DNA of 10,900 bases from an uncultured Spirochaetaceae bacterium (GTDB lineage Bacteria > Spirochaetota > Spirochaetia > Treponematales > Treponemataceae): NCBI GenBank assembly GCA_902796985.1, contig CADBRC010000250.1, positions 1 through 10,900 on the forward strand, read 5' to 3'. Under the pieces are notes generated by a model that did not search any database, was not told where the DNA came from, and was given only the letters and a program-made list of their open reading frames with translations. A program made the position numbers and the translations under genes. Positions within the stretch are counted from its first letter, which is position 1. Each line of letters begins with the position of its first letter. Positions 1-5,957 of the stretch are shown one piece after another.

Positions 1-344
1 CCGCCGCCGGACGAACTGTCGTCGCTCTCATACTCCTCGTCGTCCTCGTAGTCGTCGTAGTCGTAGCCCGCATACTCCTCTTCTTCCATGAAGTGGTAGA
101 GCTCCTCCTCGTCGTCGGGAAGGTAGCCGTACCAGTCGAAGAAGATGTCCAGCATTTCCTCAAGCTCCACGTCCTCCACATCCGCTTCCGACGTCCGCTC
201 CTCCTCCGAGATGTATTCCGTGTCGTCCAGCATGACGTCCAGGAAAATGTCGAGGAAAAAGAATCCGACACAAACGAGTACCACCAGTTTCACCAGTCTG
301 AAAAGGCAGCCCCTCTTTTTCTTTTCCTTCTTGGAACCAAACAT
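1..344 (-). CDS. Membrane-anchored acidic Asp/Glu/Tyr-rich protein, 3' end outside the window (paralogue of the NlpC/P60 gene at 3419-4378)
   Basis: The first 114 residues are visible and the gene continues past the left edge. The ATG at 344-342 follows a good ribosome binding site (GGAG, 9 bases upstream). The protein opens with a basic patch (SKKEKKRG), then a hydrophobic helix at about residues 13-35, which I read as a membrane anchor. The segment EYIS...EAD...FDWYGYLPDD matches the same region of the NlpC/P60 protein (EYIS...EAD...FDWYGLLPDD) at the same distance from the anchor. Both then enter an acidic Tyr-rich stretch, here with more Glu, followed by Ser/Gly. By analogy the missing C-terminus may be an NlpC/P60 or other wall-acting domain, but this is inference. 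A promoter and three palindromes lie upstream. I am confident it is a real gene; its function is unknown. Confidence 0.85.
   Translation of the reverse strand, partial: MFGSKKEKKKRGCLFRLVKLVVLVCVGFFFLDIFLDVMLDDTEYISEEERTSEADVEDVELEEMLDIFFDWYGYLPDDEEELYHFMEEEEYAGYDYDDYEDDEEYESDDSSSGG
3..116 (-). repeat. Low-complexity tract coding for Asp/Glu/Tyr
   Basis: On the plus strand this is a run of gtc, ctc and gta triplets, which read GAC, GAG and TAC on the coding strand. It forms the acidic Tyr-containing segment of the partial gene and is similar in composition to the tracts at 1716-1880 and 3899-4159. Confidence 0.8.
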
Positions 345-379
345 ATACCTTTCTCCTTCATGCCGATATAAAATAGGGA

Positions 380-407
380 ACCTCGAAAAACATCAGTTTT
401 TCGAGGT
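380..407. repeat. Perfect palindrome A, 11-bp stem with 6-base loop
   Basis: Arm ACCTCGAAAAA at 380-390 is the exact reverse complement of 397-407, with loop CATCAG. It lies in the predicted 5' leader of the partial gene at 1-344. It has no dedicated T-tract beyond the stem, so a leader hairpin or dispersed intergenic element fits better than a terminator. Confidence 0.75.
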
Positions 408-447
408 AACTCTGGAACTGCCAGCGCAGCTCCAAGGCAAATGCGAT

Positions 448-480
448 GTCGTAAGTCGCGCTATTATAGCGACTTACGAC
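448..480. repeat. Perfect palindrome B, 12-bp arms, overlapping a promoter
   Basis: GTCGTAAGTCGC at 448-459 is exactly repeated inverted at 469-480, with a 9-base centre. On the minus strand the centre contains TATAAT. A perfect inverted repeat around a -10 box is the usual layout of a repressor operator, but it could also be one of a family of dispersed palindromes, since two others lie within 100 bp. Confidence 0.7.
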
Positions 481-490
481 TCGTCGGCAA
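463..490 (-). promoter_or_regulatory. Candidate promoter for the gene at 1-344
   Basis: On the minus strand there is a consensus TATAAT (468-463), a 16-bp spacer and TTGCCG (490-485) as -35. Transcription would start near 456, giving a leader of about 110 bases that contains palindrome A. The -10 box sits in the centre of palindrome B. Confidence 0.55.
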
Positions 491-525
491 ACCTCTAAAA
501 ACCGCCAAAGGCGATTTTTAGAGGT
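491..525. repeat. Palindrome C, 16-bp arms with one mismatch
   Basis: The arm at 491-506 (ACCTCTAAAAACCGCC) pairs with 510-525 at 15 of 16 positions around a 3-base loop. On the minus-strand RNA the mismatch becomes a G-U pair. It lies 58 bases past the TPM gene stop, and the GGTTTTTAGAGGT arm has no free poly-U, so it is not a classic terminator but could act as one. Confidence 0.7.
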
Positions 526-582
526 GCTCAATACTATCCTCATGGTCAGGCGGCCGCCCTCATGCCGGCGGCTGCCCGGGGC

Positions 583-1509
583 CTACCAGCCGCTGCTCGC
601 ACCGCCGCCTGACGTGTGACCGCCCCCGCCAGAGCGGGATGAGCCACCGCCGGAACGATATGAGCTTCTACCCCAGCCGAAATGTTTCTTAATGACAGCA
701 TAGAGGACGAATAGTATGAGTATTGCGACATATATTAAAAACTCCACCCAGTCGTCGTCCGTTTTTGCTTCGGCTGCGGGCTCTGCCCGGGAGATTTCAT
801 CTTCTGCTCCAGGGGTCGTATCCTCCGTGACGAGCGAGTTGTCCCGGGTGATGGTGTCCGCCATGGCATGCACCGCGCCGATGATGCCTTCCCCATACTT
901 TTCTTCTCGGAAGGCGGGGGCTATGACGTTATCCAAAATCGTCTTGCAGAGGATGTCCGTCAGCACCCCTTCTATCCCGTCGCCGGTCGTGATGTCCGTC
1001 TTGCGGTCGGCGAGCGCGATCGTGAGCAGCGCCCCGTTGTCTATTCCTTTCTGTCCCAGCTGCCACTTTTCAAACTGGCGCACGGCAAAGTCGTGTATCG
1101 GCTCGCGGCCCGTCGTCTGAAGGGTCAGCACGGCTATCTGCACGCCCGTCGTGTCGTTCAGCTCCAGTAGGTATCCCGAAAGCTCCTCGTTCTGCCCGGC
1201 GGACAGCATCCCCGCCGCGTCCAGGACAAAACCGCCCGTCCACTCGTACAGGCCGTCGCCGTCTCGGGCGAAGCTCCTTGCCGGAGTTTCTGGCGCCGGA
1301 GCTTCTTGTACAGGAGTATCCTGCTCCGCGACAGTTTCATAGGGATTGCCTTCTGATGAAGTTGCCACGAGCGCGATGCCGAAGATGAGCACAGGCCCGA
1401 ACACTATGCCGCCCAGCAAGGGGTGGCAGAACAAGAAGACGAGAACTGTCTTGACAGCGTTCAGTATCTTCAGTATGAAGCTGAGAACTGCCTTGAATGC
1501 GTCTTTCAT
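583..1509 (-). CDS. TPM-domain (YgcG-type) membrane protein with Gly/Ser-rich tail
   Basis: 308 residues. I chose the ATG at 1509 because GGAGAGAGGA lies directly upstream; the open frame runs further 5' but that part is Arg/Ser-rich and has no binding site. The order is: hydrophobic segment at about 20-50, Pro/Glu-rich linker at 57-80, TPM domain at about 91-222 (starting FVLDAAGMLSAGQ, with the GIDNGALLTIALADRK core), acidic linker, second membrane helix at about 254-274, then a basic turn and a Gly/Ser tail (285-308) ending in SSGW. This is the standard YgcG layout. TPM proteins are membrane-tethered extracytoplasmic domains; some plant members are phosphatases and roles in membrane-protein assembly have been proposed, so no reaction should be assumed here. 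LemA, a frequent neighbour, is not present. The gene is probably co-transcribed with the upstream peptidase genes. Confidence 0.88.
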   Translation of the reverse strand: MKDAFKAVLSFILKILNAVKTVLVFLFCHPLLGGIVFGPVLIFGIALVATSSEGNPYETVAEQDTPVQEAPAPETPARSFARDGDGLYEWTGGFVLDAAGMLSAGQNEELSGYLLELNDTTGVQIAVLTLQTTGREPIHDFAVRQFEKWQLGQKGIDNGALLTIALADRKTDITTGDGIEGVLTDILCKTILDNVIAPAFREEKYGEGIIGAVHAMADTITRDNSLVTEDTTPGAEDEISRAEPAAEAKTDDDWVEFLIYVAILILFVLYAVIKKHFGWGRSSYRSGGGSSRSGGGGHTSGGGASSGW

Positions 1510-1522
1510 GGAATCCTCTCTC

Positions 1523-1627
1523 CTAGCTGTATTTGTATTCCCTGATGACCGTGTGATGCGCGATCTCGTTGTCCGCCCGGGAATAGATGCGGCGGTTGTC
1601 CTTGAAGTATTCCGTATGTTTCGACAT
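1523..1627 (-). CDS. Possible 34-residue protein
   Basis: An ATG at 1627 opens a 34-codon frame reading MSKHTEYFKD... and ending ...REYKYS, with TAG at 1523-1525. It ends 13 bases before the TPM start, so its end lies next to that gene's ribosome binding site. The composition is hydrophilic and basic/aromatic with no membrane segment. Its own binding site is poor (only GGGG about 5 bases upstream, part of a GC-rich hairpin). It could be a small translated ORF that couples into the TPM gene, a decayed remnant, or chance. I do not recognise the sequence. Confidence 0.3.
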   Translation of the reverse strand: MSKHTEYFKDNRRIYSRADNEIAHHTVIREYKYS

Positions 1628-1630
1628 GAT

Positions 1631-1694
1631 GCCCCGGCGGCAGGGCTGCCGGGCCGGGGCGGGCAAAACGGGGCGAGTTCCACCCCGCTTGCCC
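1631..1694 (-). terminator. Two consecutive GC-rich hairpins after the C1A protease gene
   Basis: Reading the minus strand after the stop at 1713, the first stem pairs 1694-1683 (GGGCAAGCGGGG) with 1673-1661 (one bulge), and the second pairs 1660-1653 (GCCCCGGC) with 1638-1631. Neither is followed by a T-tract, so they may be transcript-stabilising or processing structures between the protease and TPM genes rather than full intrinsic terminators. Confidence 0.4.
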
Positions 1695-1712
1695 TGCGCT
1701 ACTTGCTATCGA

Positions 1713-3365
1713 TTAATAATAGTCGTAGTCGTAGTCATCATCGTCGTAATCGACGTAGCTGTAGTCGTAGTCATCGTCATAGCCGTAGTCGAAGTCATAC
1801 TCATAGTCATCGTCGTAATAGTAGTCGTCCTCGTCGTCGTAGTAGTCGTAGTCGTCGTAGTCGTCTTCGTCAAGGTAGTCGGCATAGTAGGCGAGGATCA
1901 GGTCATCGTTGAGCCAGTCGCCGACGAGTCCCAGGATGATGTCGCGCTCGTCGTCCGCGGCGTCATCGTCCGCGCTGCATATCTCCAGCATGTCGGCGGC
2001 GATCGTGGCGCGCGCTCCCTCGGAGAGGTATTTGCTCAGGATGGCCACGGTGTTGTCGAAGAAGTCGTCGGATTCGTTGACCCAGATGTTCTCGCAGTGC
2101 TTCATGACCTTCTTGGGCGAGTACTCCAGGCCGAACATGATGAGGATTTTCTTGAGCTTGTCCAGGGCAACCTTTGACTCCTCGGGGGACACTTCCTCGT
2201 CGCCCCAGCAGGCGATGTTGTAGAGCGCGCCCAGACGGTACACGATGTCGTAGTCGCCGAGCTCGTTGCACATGGCAAGCCAGTCTTCGTCGGACATGTC
2301 GGAGAACTCGTTCGCCATGTCCACGAAGATGGACTCGGTGCTGTCATCCCAGGCCTCCTCGGCATCCTCCTGCCTGATGGGGTTGACATCGTACATGACC
2401 CAGCAGTCCCCGCAGTTATACTGGGGGCTCATGATATAGTCATAGGGTATATAGCAGTAGCCGCCGTCGCCCCACTGGTGTCCCCAGGAGTTGCGCACGA
2501 TGAAAACCCTGTCGGGGTCTGAGTAGCCCACGCAGCACATAGCGTGACCGCCCGTGTTCTGCTCATTGCTCCCGGGCATGGAGATGTGCCCGTTGCGCGG
2601 GTTCTGGAATGACGGGAATGTCTGGACGCCGAAAACGATGGGGTAGCCCTCGGCGAGCGCGCTCTTCCATGCGTTGAGGTCGCGGCCTACGCACTCGTAT
2701 TTTGATATCTTGTTCTTAGTAGCCTCCTCGTATGCTTCCCGGCTGGGCTTGTCCTTGAACTTGGATTCGATATAAGGCCATGTTTCCTCGCTGCAGACGC
2801 CCTGCTGGTTGAGGGATTTGAATACATCGCCGATTATCGCGCCGGAATCCCGGTCCGCGCAGTTTTCCATGACACGGGCGTTGTAGTAGAGGAAGAGACG
2901 GCTGATATCGTAGTCGTCAACCCCCTGGTTGCGTCTCAGCAGGTATTCGTAGGCTCCCGCCGTGGCGTTCGCCGTACAGGATCCGACCTGTCCCTGATCC
3001 TCAACGGGGGGCATGAACTTACGCAGGTCAACCTTCGGGGGCAGTTCTGAGGCCTTCAGGCTGGCAGAATAGCGGGGAGCATCCGCACTTGGTGCGGCGA
3101 CCCTGCAGCTTCCCATAACGAAGACGCTTCCGTCGGCGCGGGAGACGACCTTGCCGCTGGACTTCATCTTCATCCCGCCATTCTGCTCTCCCTGGGATGC
3201 CCCTCCGTCATTATTCGCGCTCCTGGTGTCCCCCTTCTCCTCTGCCACGGCAGGCGTGCTGTCCTGTGAGGGGCTTGCGGAACTGTCTCCGCCCATGAAC
3301 ATGATGCCAAGGACCAGCACGACTGCCGCGCCGGCCGCAATACCTATAATCTTTTTCTTGCTCAT
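1713..3365 (-). CDS. Membrane-anchored papain-like (C1A) cysteine protease with TerB-like region and Asp/Tyr tail
   Basis: 550 residues; the ATG at 3365 has AAGGAG 7 bases upstream. An N-terminal KKK patch and hydrophobic helix (about 6-25) act as an anchor or uncleaved signal, followed by a low-complexity Ser/Glu/Gly linker. The C1A domain spans about 108-325: Gln124 (oxyanion hole), Cys130 in GQVGSCTANA, His274 in GGHAMCCVGY, and Asn292 in RNSWG, so the catalytic set is complete. The TANA after the Cys, instead of the WAFA of eukaryotic papains, is as I recall a feature of bacterial C1A enzymes. Residues about 355-490 are helical and contain two GDEEVSPEE / DDDAADDER-type motifs resembling TerB-like domains. 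The last 50 residues contain 25 Asp and 19 Tyr. No propeptide is obvious. It lies 53 bp after the NlpC/P60 gene and is probably in the same operon. Its substrate is unknown; an envelope protein is likely. Confidence 0.9.
   Translation of the reverse strand: MSKKKIIGIAAGAAVVLVLGIMFMGGDSSASPSQDSTPAVAEEKGDTRSANNDGGASQGEQNGGMKMKSSGKVVSRADGSVFVMGSCRVAAPSADAPRYSASLKASELPPKVDLRKFMPPVEDQGQVGSCTANATAGAYEYLLRRNQGVDDYDISRLFLYYNARVMENCADRDSGAIIGDVFKSLNQQGVCSEETWPYIESKFKDKPSREAYEEATKNKISKYECVGRDLNAWKSALAEGYPIVFGVQTFPSFQNPRNGHISMPGSNEQNTGGHAMCCVGYSDPDRVFIVRNSWGHQWGDGGYCYIPYDYIMSPQYNCGDCWVMYDVNPIRQEDAEEAWDDSTESIFVDMANEFSDMSDEDWLAMCNELGDYDIVYRLGALYNIACWGDEEVSPEESKVALDKLKKILIMFGLEYSPKKVMKHCENIWVNESDDFFDNTVAILSKYLSEGARATIAADMLEICSADDDAADDERDIILGLVGDWLNDDLILAYYADYLDEDDYDDYDYYDDEDDYYYDDDYEYDFDYGYDDDYDYSYVDYDDDDYDYDYY
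1716..1880 (-). repeat. Simple-sequence tract coding for the Asp/Tyr tail of the protease
   Basis: On the plus strand this is about 165 bases made almost only of gtc/atc and gta/ata triplets (GAY and TAY on the coding strand). The pattern is irregular rather than a pure repeat, but it is a good substrate for replication slippage in steps of three. It ends at the stop codon. Confidence 0.85.
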
Positions 3366-3418
3366 ATAAACTCCTTCTTAATGTGATAACTTAATGCAAT
3401 AGCATGTAGACCTACGGT

Positions 3419-4378
3419 CTAGTCGTCAAAAATCCGGCCCGAGGCGTAGTAATGGTTCTTCCAGTAGTTCTCGGTCAGCTTGGAGACCATGACCCCGGTC
3501 CTGGGGCCGTCGCTGACCGCATGGAGAATCTGGTTGTTCCCCACGTAGATGGCGACATGGCTGATCGATGAGCCGGTCGCAAAGAAAATCAGGTCGCCCG
3601 CCTTCGCGGCGTTCCTGTCTATTCTCTTTGCCATGTTGTACAGGGACTTGGAGCTGCGCGGCAGGGTTCCGATGCCCGCCTCTTTTGCGGCGCAGTATAC
3701 GAGGCCCGAGCAGTCAACTCCAGAATGGCTGGCACCTCCATATACATAAGGGGTACCCATGAAGCCGTTGGCCTGGGCAATGAAGCGTTTGCGCTTCTCC
3801 GAGCCGGGCACATTGATGTTCGGCTGGGGCTTGGTGTCGTCTTTCTTATTCTTCTTATCGTCCTTCTTTTTCTTGCTGTCCGGCTTTGTGGGACCCCAGT
3901 CGTCGTCATCATCGTAACCGTAGTAATCGTCATCGTCGTCGTACGCATAGTAATCGTCGTCGTCCCAGTCGAATATGTCGTCGATCACGTCGTCCAGCAG
4001 GTCGTCCCAGTCGTATCCGGCCCAGCCTTCGTCGTCGCAGTCGTAGTCGTCCCAGTCCCAGTCGTCATAGCCGTAGAAGTCGTCCGGGTCGTAGTCGTCG
4101 CAGTCATAGCCGTCGTAATAGTCGTCGTCCATGAAATACCAGTCGTCGTCATCGTCGTCCGGAAGAAGGCCGTACCAGTCGAAAAGCAAATCCAGCAGGT
4201 CGTCTATCAGCATGTCCGCTTCGCGCGATGCCATCATCTGCTCCTGCTTGGAGATGTATTCGACGCTGTCTGCATATAGGAAACTGCCGGGCACAAAGAA
4301 TAAGACGAATGATATCGCGGCTATCTTGAATATACGAAAGATGATGCTCTTTTTCTTGCCGTTGTCGGAATCTGCCAT
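3419..4378 (-). CDS. Membrane-anchored NlpC/P60 peptidase with Asp/aromatic-rich linker
   Basis: 319 residues; the ATG at 4378 follows GGGGGAG. The order is: basic start with KKK, hydrophobic helix at about 12-35 (signal or anchor; LYA-DS could be a cleavage site), a conserved collar (EYIS...FDWYGLLPDD, 40-75), then residues 74-160 with 46 Asp and 24 aromatic residues (Tyr, Trp, Phe), a Lys-rich block at 169-183, and a C-terminal NlpC/P60 domain at about 195-316. The catalytic set is complete: Cys223 in GVDCSGL, His274 in ISHVAIYVG, and His286 in ILHAV. NlpC/P60 enzymes cleave peptide links in the cell-wall stem peptide (typically D-iGlu-DAP), so this is probably a periplasmic or surface peptidoglycan hydrolase on an acidic spacer. 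It lies 53 bp upstream of the C1A protease gene and seems to head the transcript. A shorter relative starts at 344. Confidence 0.92.
   Translation of the reverse strand: MADSDNGKKKSIIFRIFKIAAISFVLFFVPGSFLYADSVEYISKQEQMMASREADMLIDDLLDLLFDWYGLLPDDDDDDWYFMDDDYYDGYDCDDYDPDDFYGYDDWDWDDYDCDDEGWAGYDWDDLLDDVIDDIFDWDDDDYYAYDDDDDYYGYDDDDDWGPTKPDSKKKKDDKKNKKDDTKPQPNINVPGSEKRKRFIAQANGFMGTPYVYGGASHSGVDCSGLVYCAAKEAGIGTLPRSSKSLYNMAKRIDRNAAKAGDLIFFATGSSISHVAIYVGNNQILHAVSDGPRTGVMVSKLTENYWKNHYYASGRIFDD
3899..4159 (-). repeat. Simple-sequence tract coding for the Asp/Tyr/Trp linker
   Basis: About 260 bases of mainly gtc, gta, cca and atc triplets on the plus strand code for residues 74-160 of the NlpC/P60 protein. 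This is the longest of the three acidic-aromatic tracts and the only one rich in Trp. Confidence 0.85.
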
Positions 4379-4452
4379 GTTTTCTCCCCCACAACTTCTA
4401 AAATTTCAAAGACTTTTTGATTTTGCTTGCGTGCGCGGTTGCCCCGCAGGGC

Positions 4453-4486
4453 AAAAAAACTGGTGCGGAACTGCCGCACCAGTTTT
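4453..4486 (-). terminator. Strong intrinsic terminator of the LOR-domain gene
   Basis: On the minus strand a perfect 13-bp stem (4486-4474 with 4468-4456, core ACTGGTGCGG, loop CAGTT) runs into seven T (4459-4453). It starts 12 bases after the stop at 4499 and separates this gene from the NlpC/P60 gene, which must then have its own promoter in 4379-4452. I could not identify that promoter confidently. Confidence 0.93.
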
Positions 4487-4498
4487 GCGTGTATGCTT

Positions 4499-5401
4499 TT
4501 AGCCCGAAGTTTCCTGATCGGACACGTTGTCGCAGATGATTGCCAGTGCGGCGACGATGTCCTGCTGGCTCTCGTCAAACACGCGGATGCGGTAGCAGTC
4601 GCCCCAGAACGACTTGTCCGTGTCCACATGCCCGATGGTTTCTCCTCCTACCTGGATGTCGAAGTCGAATCCCATTATGTTGCCGGCTATCTTCAGTTCC
4701 TTGCCGTTCACCGTTCCGTTCAGCTCCGGCTTGGTCAGCTTGAGCTTCTTCTTGATTTTCGCGATTTCCGTGTTGCCCTGGAGAATCGTATATTCGGGCA
4801 TGATGGCGACAAGCTTCTTCTTGAGCTTGAGCACCTCGGTCCCTTCCCTCTGGATGGAAAAGTTGAGCCGGGTGATGTCTCCCTCGATGTGGTAGACGGT
4901 CTTCTCGTCCTTGTCGAAGATGTCGAGCTTTGGCTTTATGGAAATCCACTTCTGCTTCATGTAAAGGGCTATGCCGTCCCCCACCGTCTCCTTTGTCTTC
5001 GCGGCTGAGGTCTCCGTCACTTCCTCTCCGGCCTCAAGCTTCTTGACGACGGACAAAAGCTCGTCCACGTACCTGTCCGCGGCGGACGAGTTTTCGTCCG
5101 AGCGCTCAAGGAACATGTTCAGGCCCATGTTGAGCGCGGTCGCCGCGCTGCTCACGCCGTCCGCCCCGATCTTCCCCATTATGACGTTGCCTTTGTGGAC
5201 CCTGGCAAAAATATCGAACTCGGGGGTGGCGTTCTTGTACATGACGGCGGGCGTGCCCTTGATGTCGCCCATCTGTGCCGTGCCGAAGCTCACCTTGACG
5301 GCGGAGAGCTTTTCAAAAAGCTGTGCGTCCGTGAAGTTCTGCGTGTTCTTCACGCTCGCGAAGCCCATGTTGCCCGCGTCGGACAAACCAAAAAATCCCA
5401 T
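4499..5401 (-). CDS. LURP-one-related (LOR/YxjI, Tubby-like fold) protein with unrecognised N-terminal half
   Basis: 300 residues; the ATG at 5401 has AGGAG with good spacing. Residues about 146-295 fit the LOR family (YMKQKWISIKPKLDIFD, VYHIEGD, LKLKKKLVAIMPEYTI, IAKIKKKLKLTKPEL): paired beta-hairpins with a repeated Lys-rich motif, followed by a hydrophobic C-terminal helix (IVAALAIICDNV). The fold is the Tubby C-terminal barrel, in which some eukaryotic members bind phosphoinositides; the bacterial role is unknown. The first 135 residues have no motif I recognise. They begin with a hydrophobic Gly/Phe stretch, contain a predicted helix (DRYVDELLSVVKKLEAGEE), and end in a charged linker. 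There is no signal peptide, so the protein is probably cytoplasmic. It lies 81 bp after the exported-protein gene, with a terminator between them. Confidence 0.8.
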   Translation of the reverse strand: MGFFGLSDAGNMGFASVKNTQNFTDAQLFEKLSAVKVSFGTAQMGDIKGTPAVMYKNATPEFDIFARVHKGNVIMGKIGADGVSSAATALNMGLNMFLERSDENSSAADRYVDELLSVVKKLEAGEEVTETSAAKTKETVGDGIALYMKQKWISIKPKLDIFDKDEKTVYHIEGDITRLNFSIQREGTEVLKLKKKLVAIMPEYTILQGNTEIAKIKKKLKLTKPELNGTVNGKELKIAGNIMGFDFDIQVGGETIGHVDTDKSFWGDCYRIRVFDESQQDIVAALAIICDNVSDQETSG

Positions 5402-5415
5402 CTTTGTCTCCTGGT

Positions 5416-5465
5416 AAAAAAATAGCCGTGAGGAAAGCGGGATGACATCTCACGTTTCCCCACGG
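5416..5465 (-). terminator. Intrinsic terminator or attenuator between the exported-protein and LOR genes
   Basis: On the minus strand CCGTGGGGAAACG (5465-5453) pairs with CGCTTTCCTCACGG (5439-5426), with small imperfections and a 13-base loop, and is followed by CTATTTTTTT. It ends 14 bases before the LOR start, so it either ends the upstream transcript or attenuates read-through into the LOR gene. Confidence 0.8.
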
Positions 5466-5482
5466 TCTTTAACATGCGTTTT

Positions 5483-5926
5483 TTAGAATGCTACGTTAAA
5501 GTAGTACATGTAGTTCACGCTGCCGCTGTTGTCGAAGTTGGATACGACGCACCATCCGTCCGCGCCCGTGTCCGTCGCTCCGCGGACAACGATCGTCATG
5601 TAGGTGGAGCCCTTCTTTATCCTGTAGTTGTTCCTCAAGAATGCATCCGTTCCGCTGCAGAGATCCTTGTCCTCGGAGTCCAGGTTCTGAGGGGTGATGG
5701 GGAAGAAGGTGTCAACGGCTCCGCCCTGGTTGGCGAAGTAGTCCGAAAGAAGCCCGTACATCTCGTTGGAAAAAGTAGACGTTCCGCATTCGGCATTGAA
5801 ATCGGACCGTGAGATTGAGCCAAGGTCAATGCACTGCTCAACGGATCCGTCAAAGGCGGAAGCGGCGAAGGTGACTGCGGCAAGCAGCGCGGCAAAAACA
5901 ATTGATTTTTTCACAAACTTAGTCAT
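5483..5926 (-). CDS. Small exported four-cysteine protein, function unknown
   Basis: 147 residues. The frame opens earlier, but the ATG at 5926 is preceded by AAGGAGG at 8 bases and the earlier ATG falls in the promoter, so 5926 is the start. Residues 1-24 form a classic Sec signal peptide (KK, then an Ala/Leu/Val core, ASA before Phe25). The mature protein of about 123 residues has four cysteines (32, 47, 90, 126), an even number that would allow two disulfides in an extracytoplasmic setting. The C-terminal half looks like beta strands (YMTIVVRGATD, WCVVSNFD, VNYMYYFNVAF) and ends in Phe, as strand-rich envelope proteins often do, although it is too short for an ordinary porin. It has its own promoter and terminator. 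I do not recognise the family. Confidence 0.85.
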   Translation of the reverse strand: MTKFVKKSIVFAALLAAVTFAASAFDGSVEQCIDLGSISRSDFNAECGTSTFSNEMYGLLSDYFANQGGAVDTFFPITPQNLDSEDKDLCSGTDAFLRNNYRIKKGSTYMTIVVRGATDTGADGWCVVSNFDNSGSVNYMYYFNVAF

Positions 5927-5957
5927 TTTAATGACCTCCTTAAAAAACATTACAAAA

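Noticed and set aside
358..543. 61-codon open frame on the minus strand in the intergenic region
   Set aside because: It is made of three palindromes and a promoter, has no ribosome binding site and ends next to the start of a real gene.
549..558. GGCGGCCGCC palindrome, similar sequence near 7157 and in the DUF3899 gene
   Set aside because: Short GC palindromes are expected by chance in GC-rich DNA; no longer shared context was found.
1713..1880. Stable repeat-rich tail as evidence of a frameshifted or noncoding region
   Set aside because: Both alternative frames give Val-rich or Arg/Ser-rich junk, and the Asp/Tyr reading frame is continuous with the protease and ends in a normal stop.
1587..2177. 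Long plus-strand frames coding for Val-rich protein (many V/I residues)
   Set aside because: They are the antisense of the Asp/Tyr triplet tract (gtc and gta read as Val); no start signal, and the minus strand carries an intact protease with all catalytic residues.
3725..4279. 184-codon plus-strand Val-rich frame
   Set aside because: Antisense of the NlpC/P60 gene's acidic linker, the same artefact as above.
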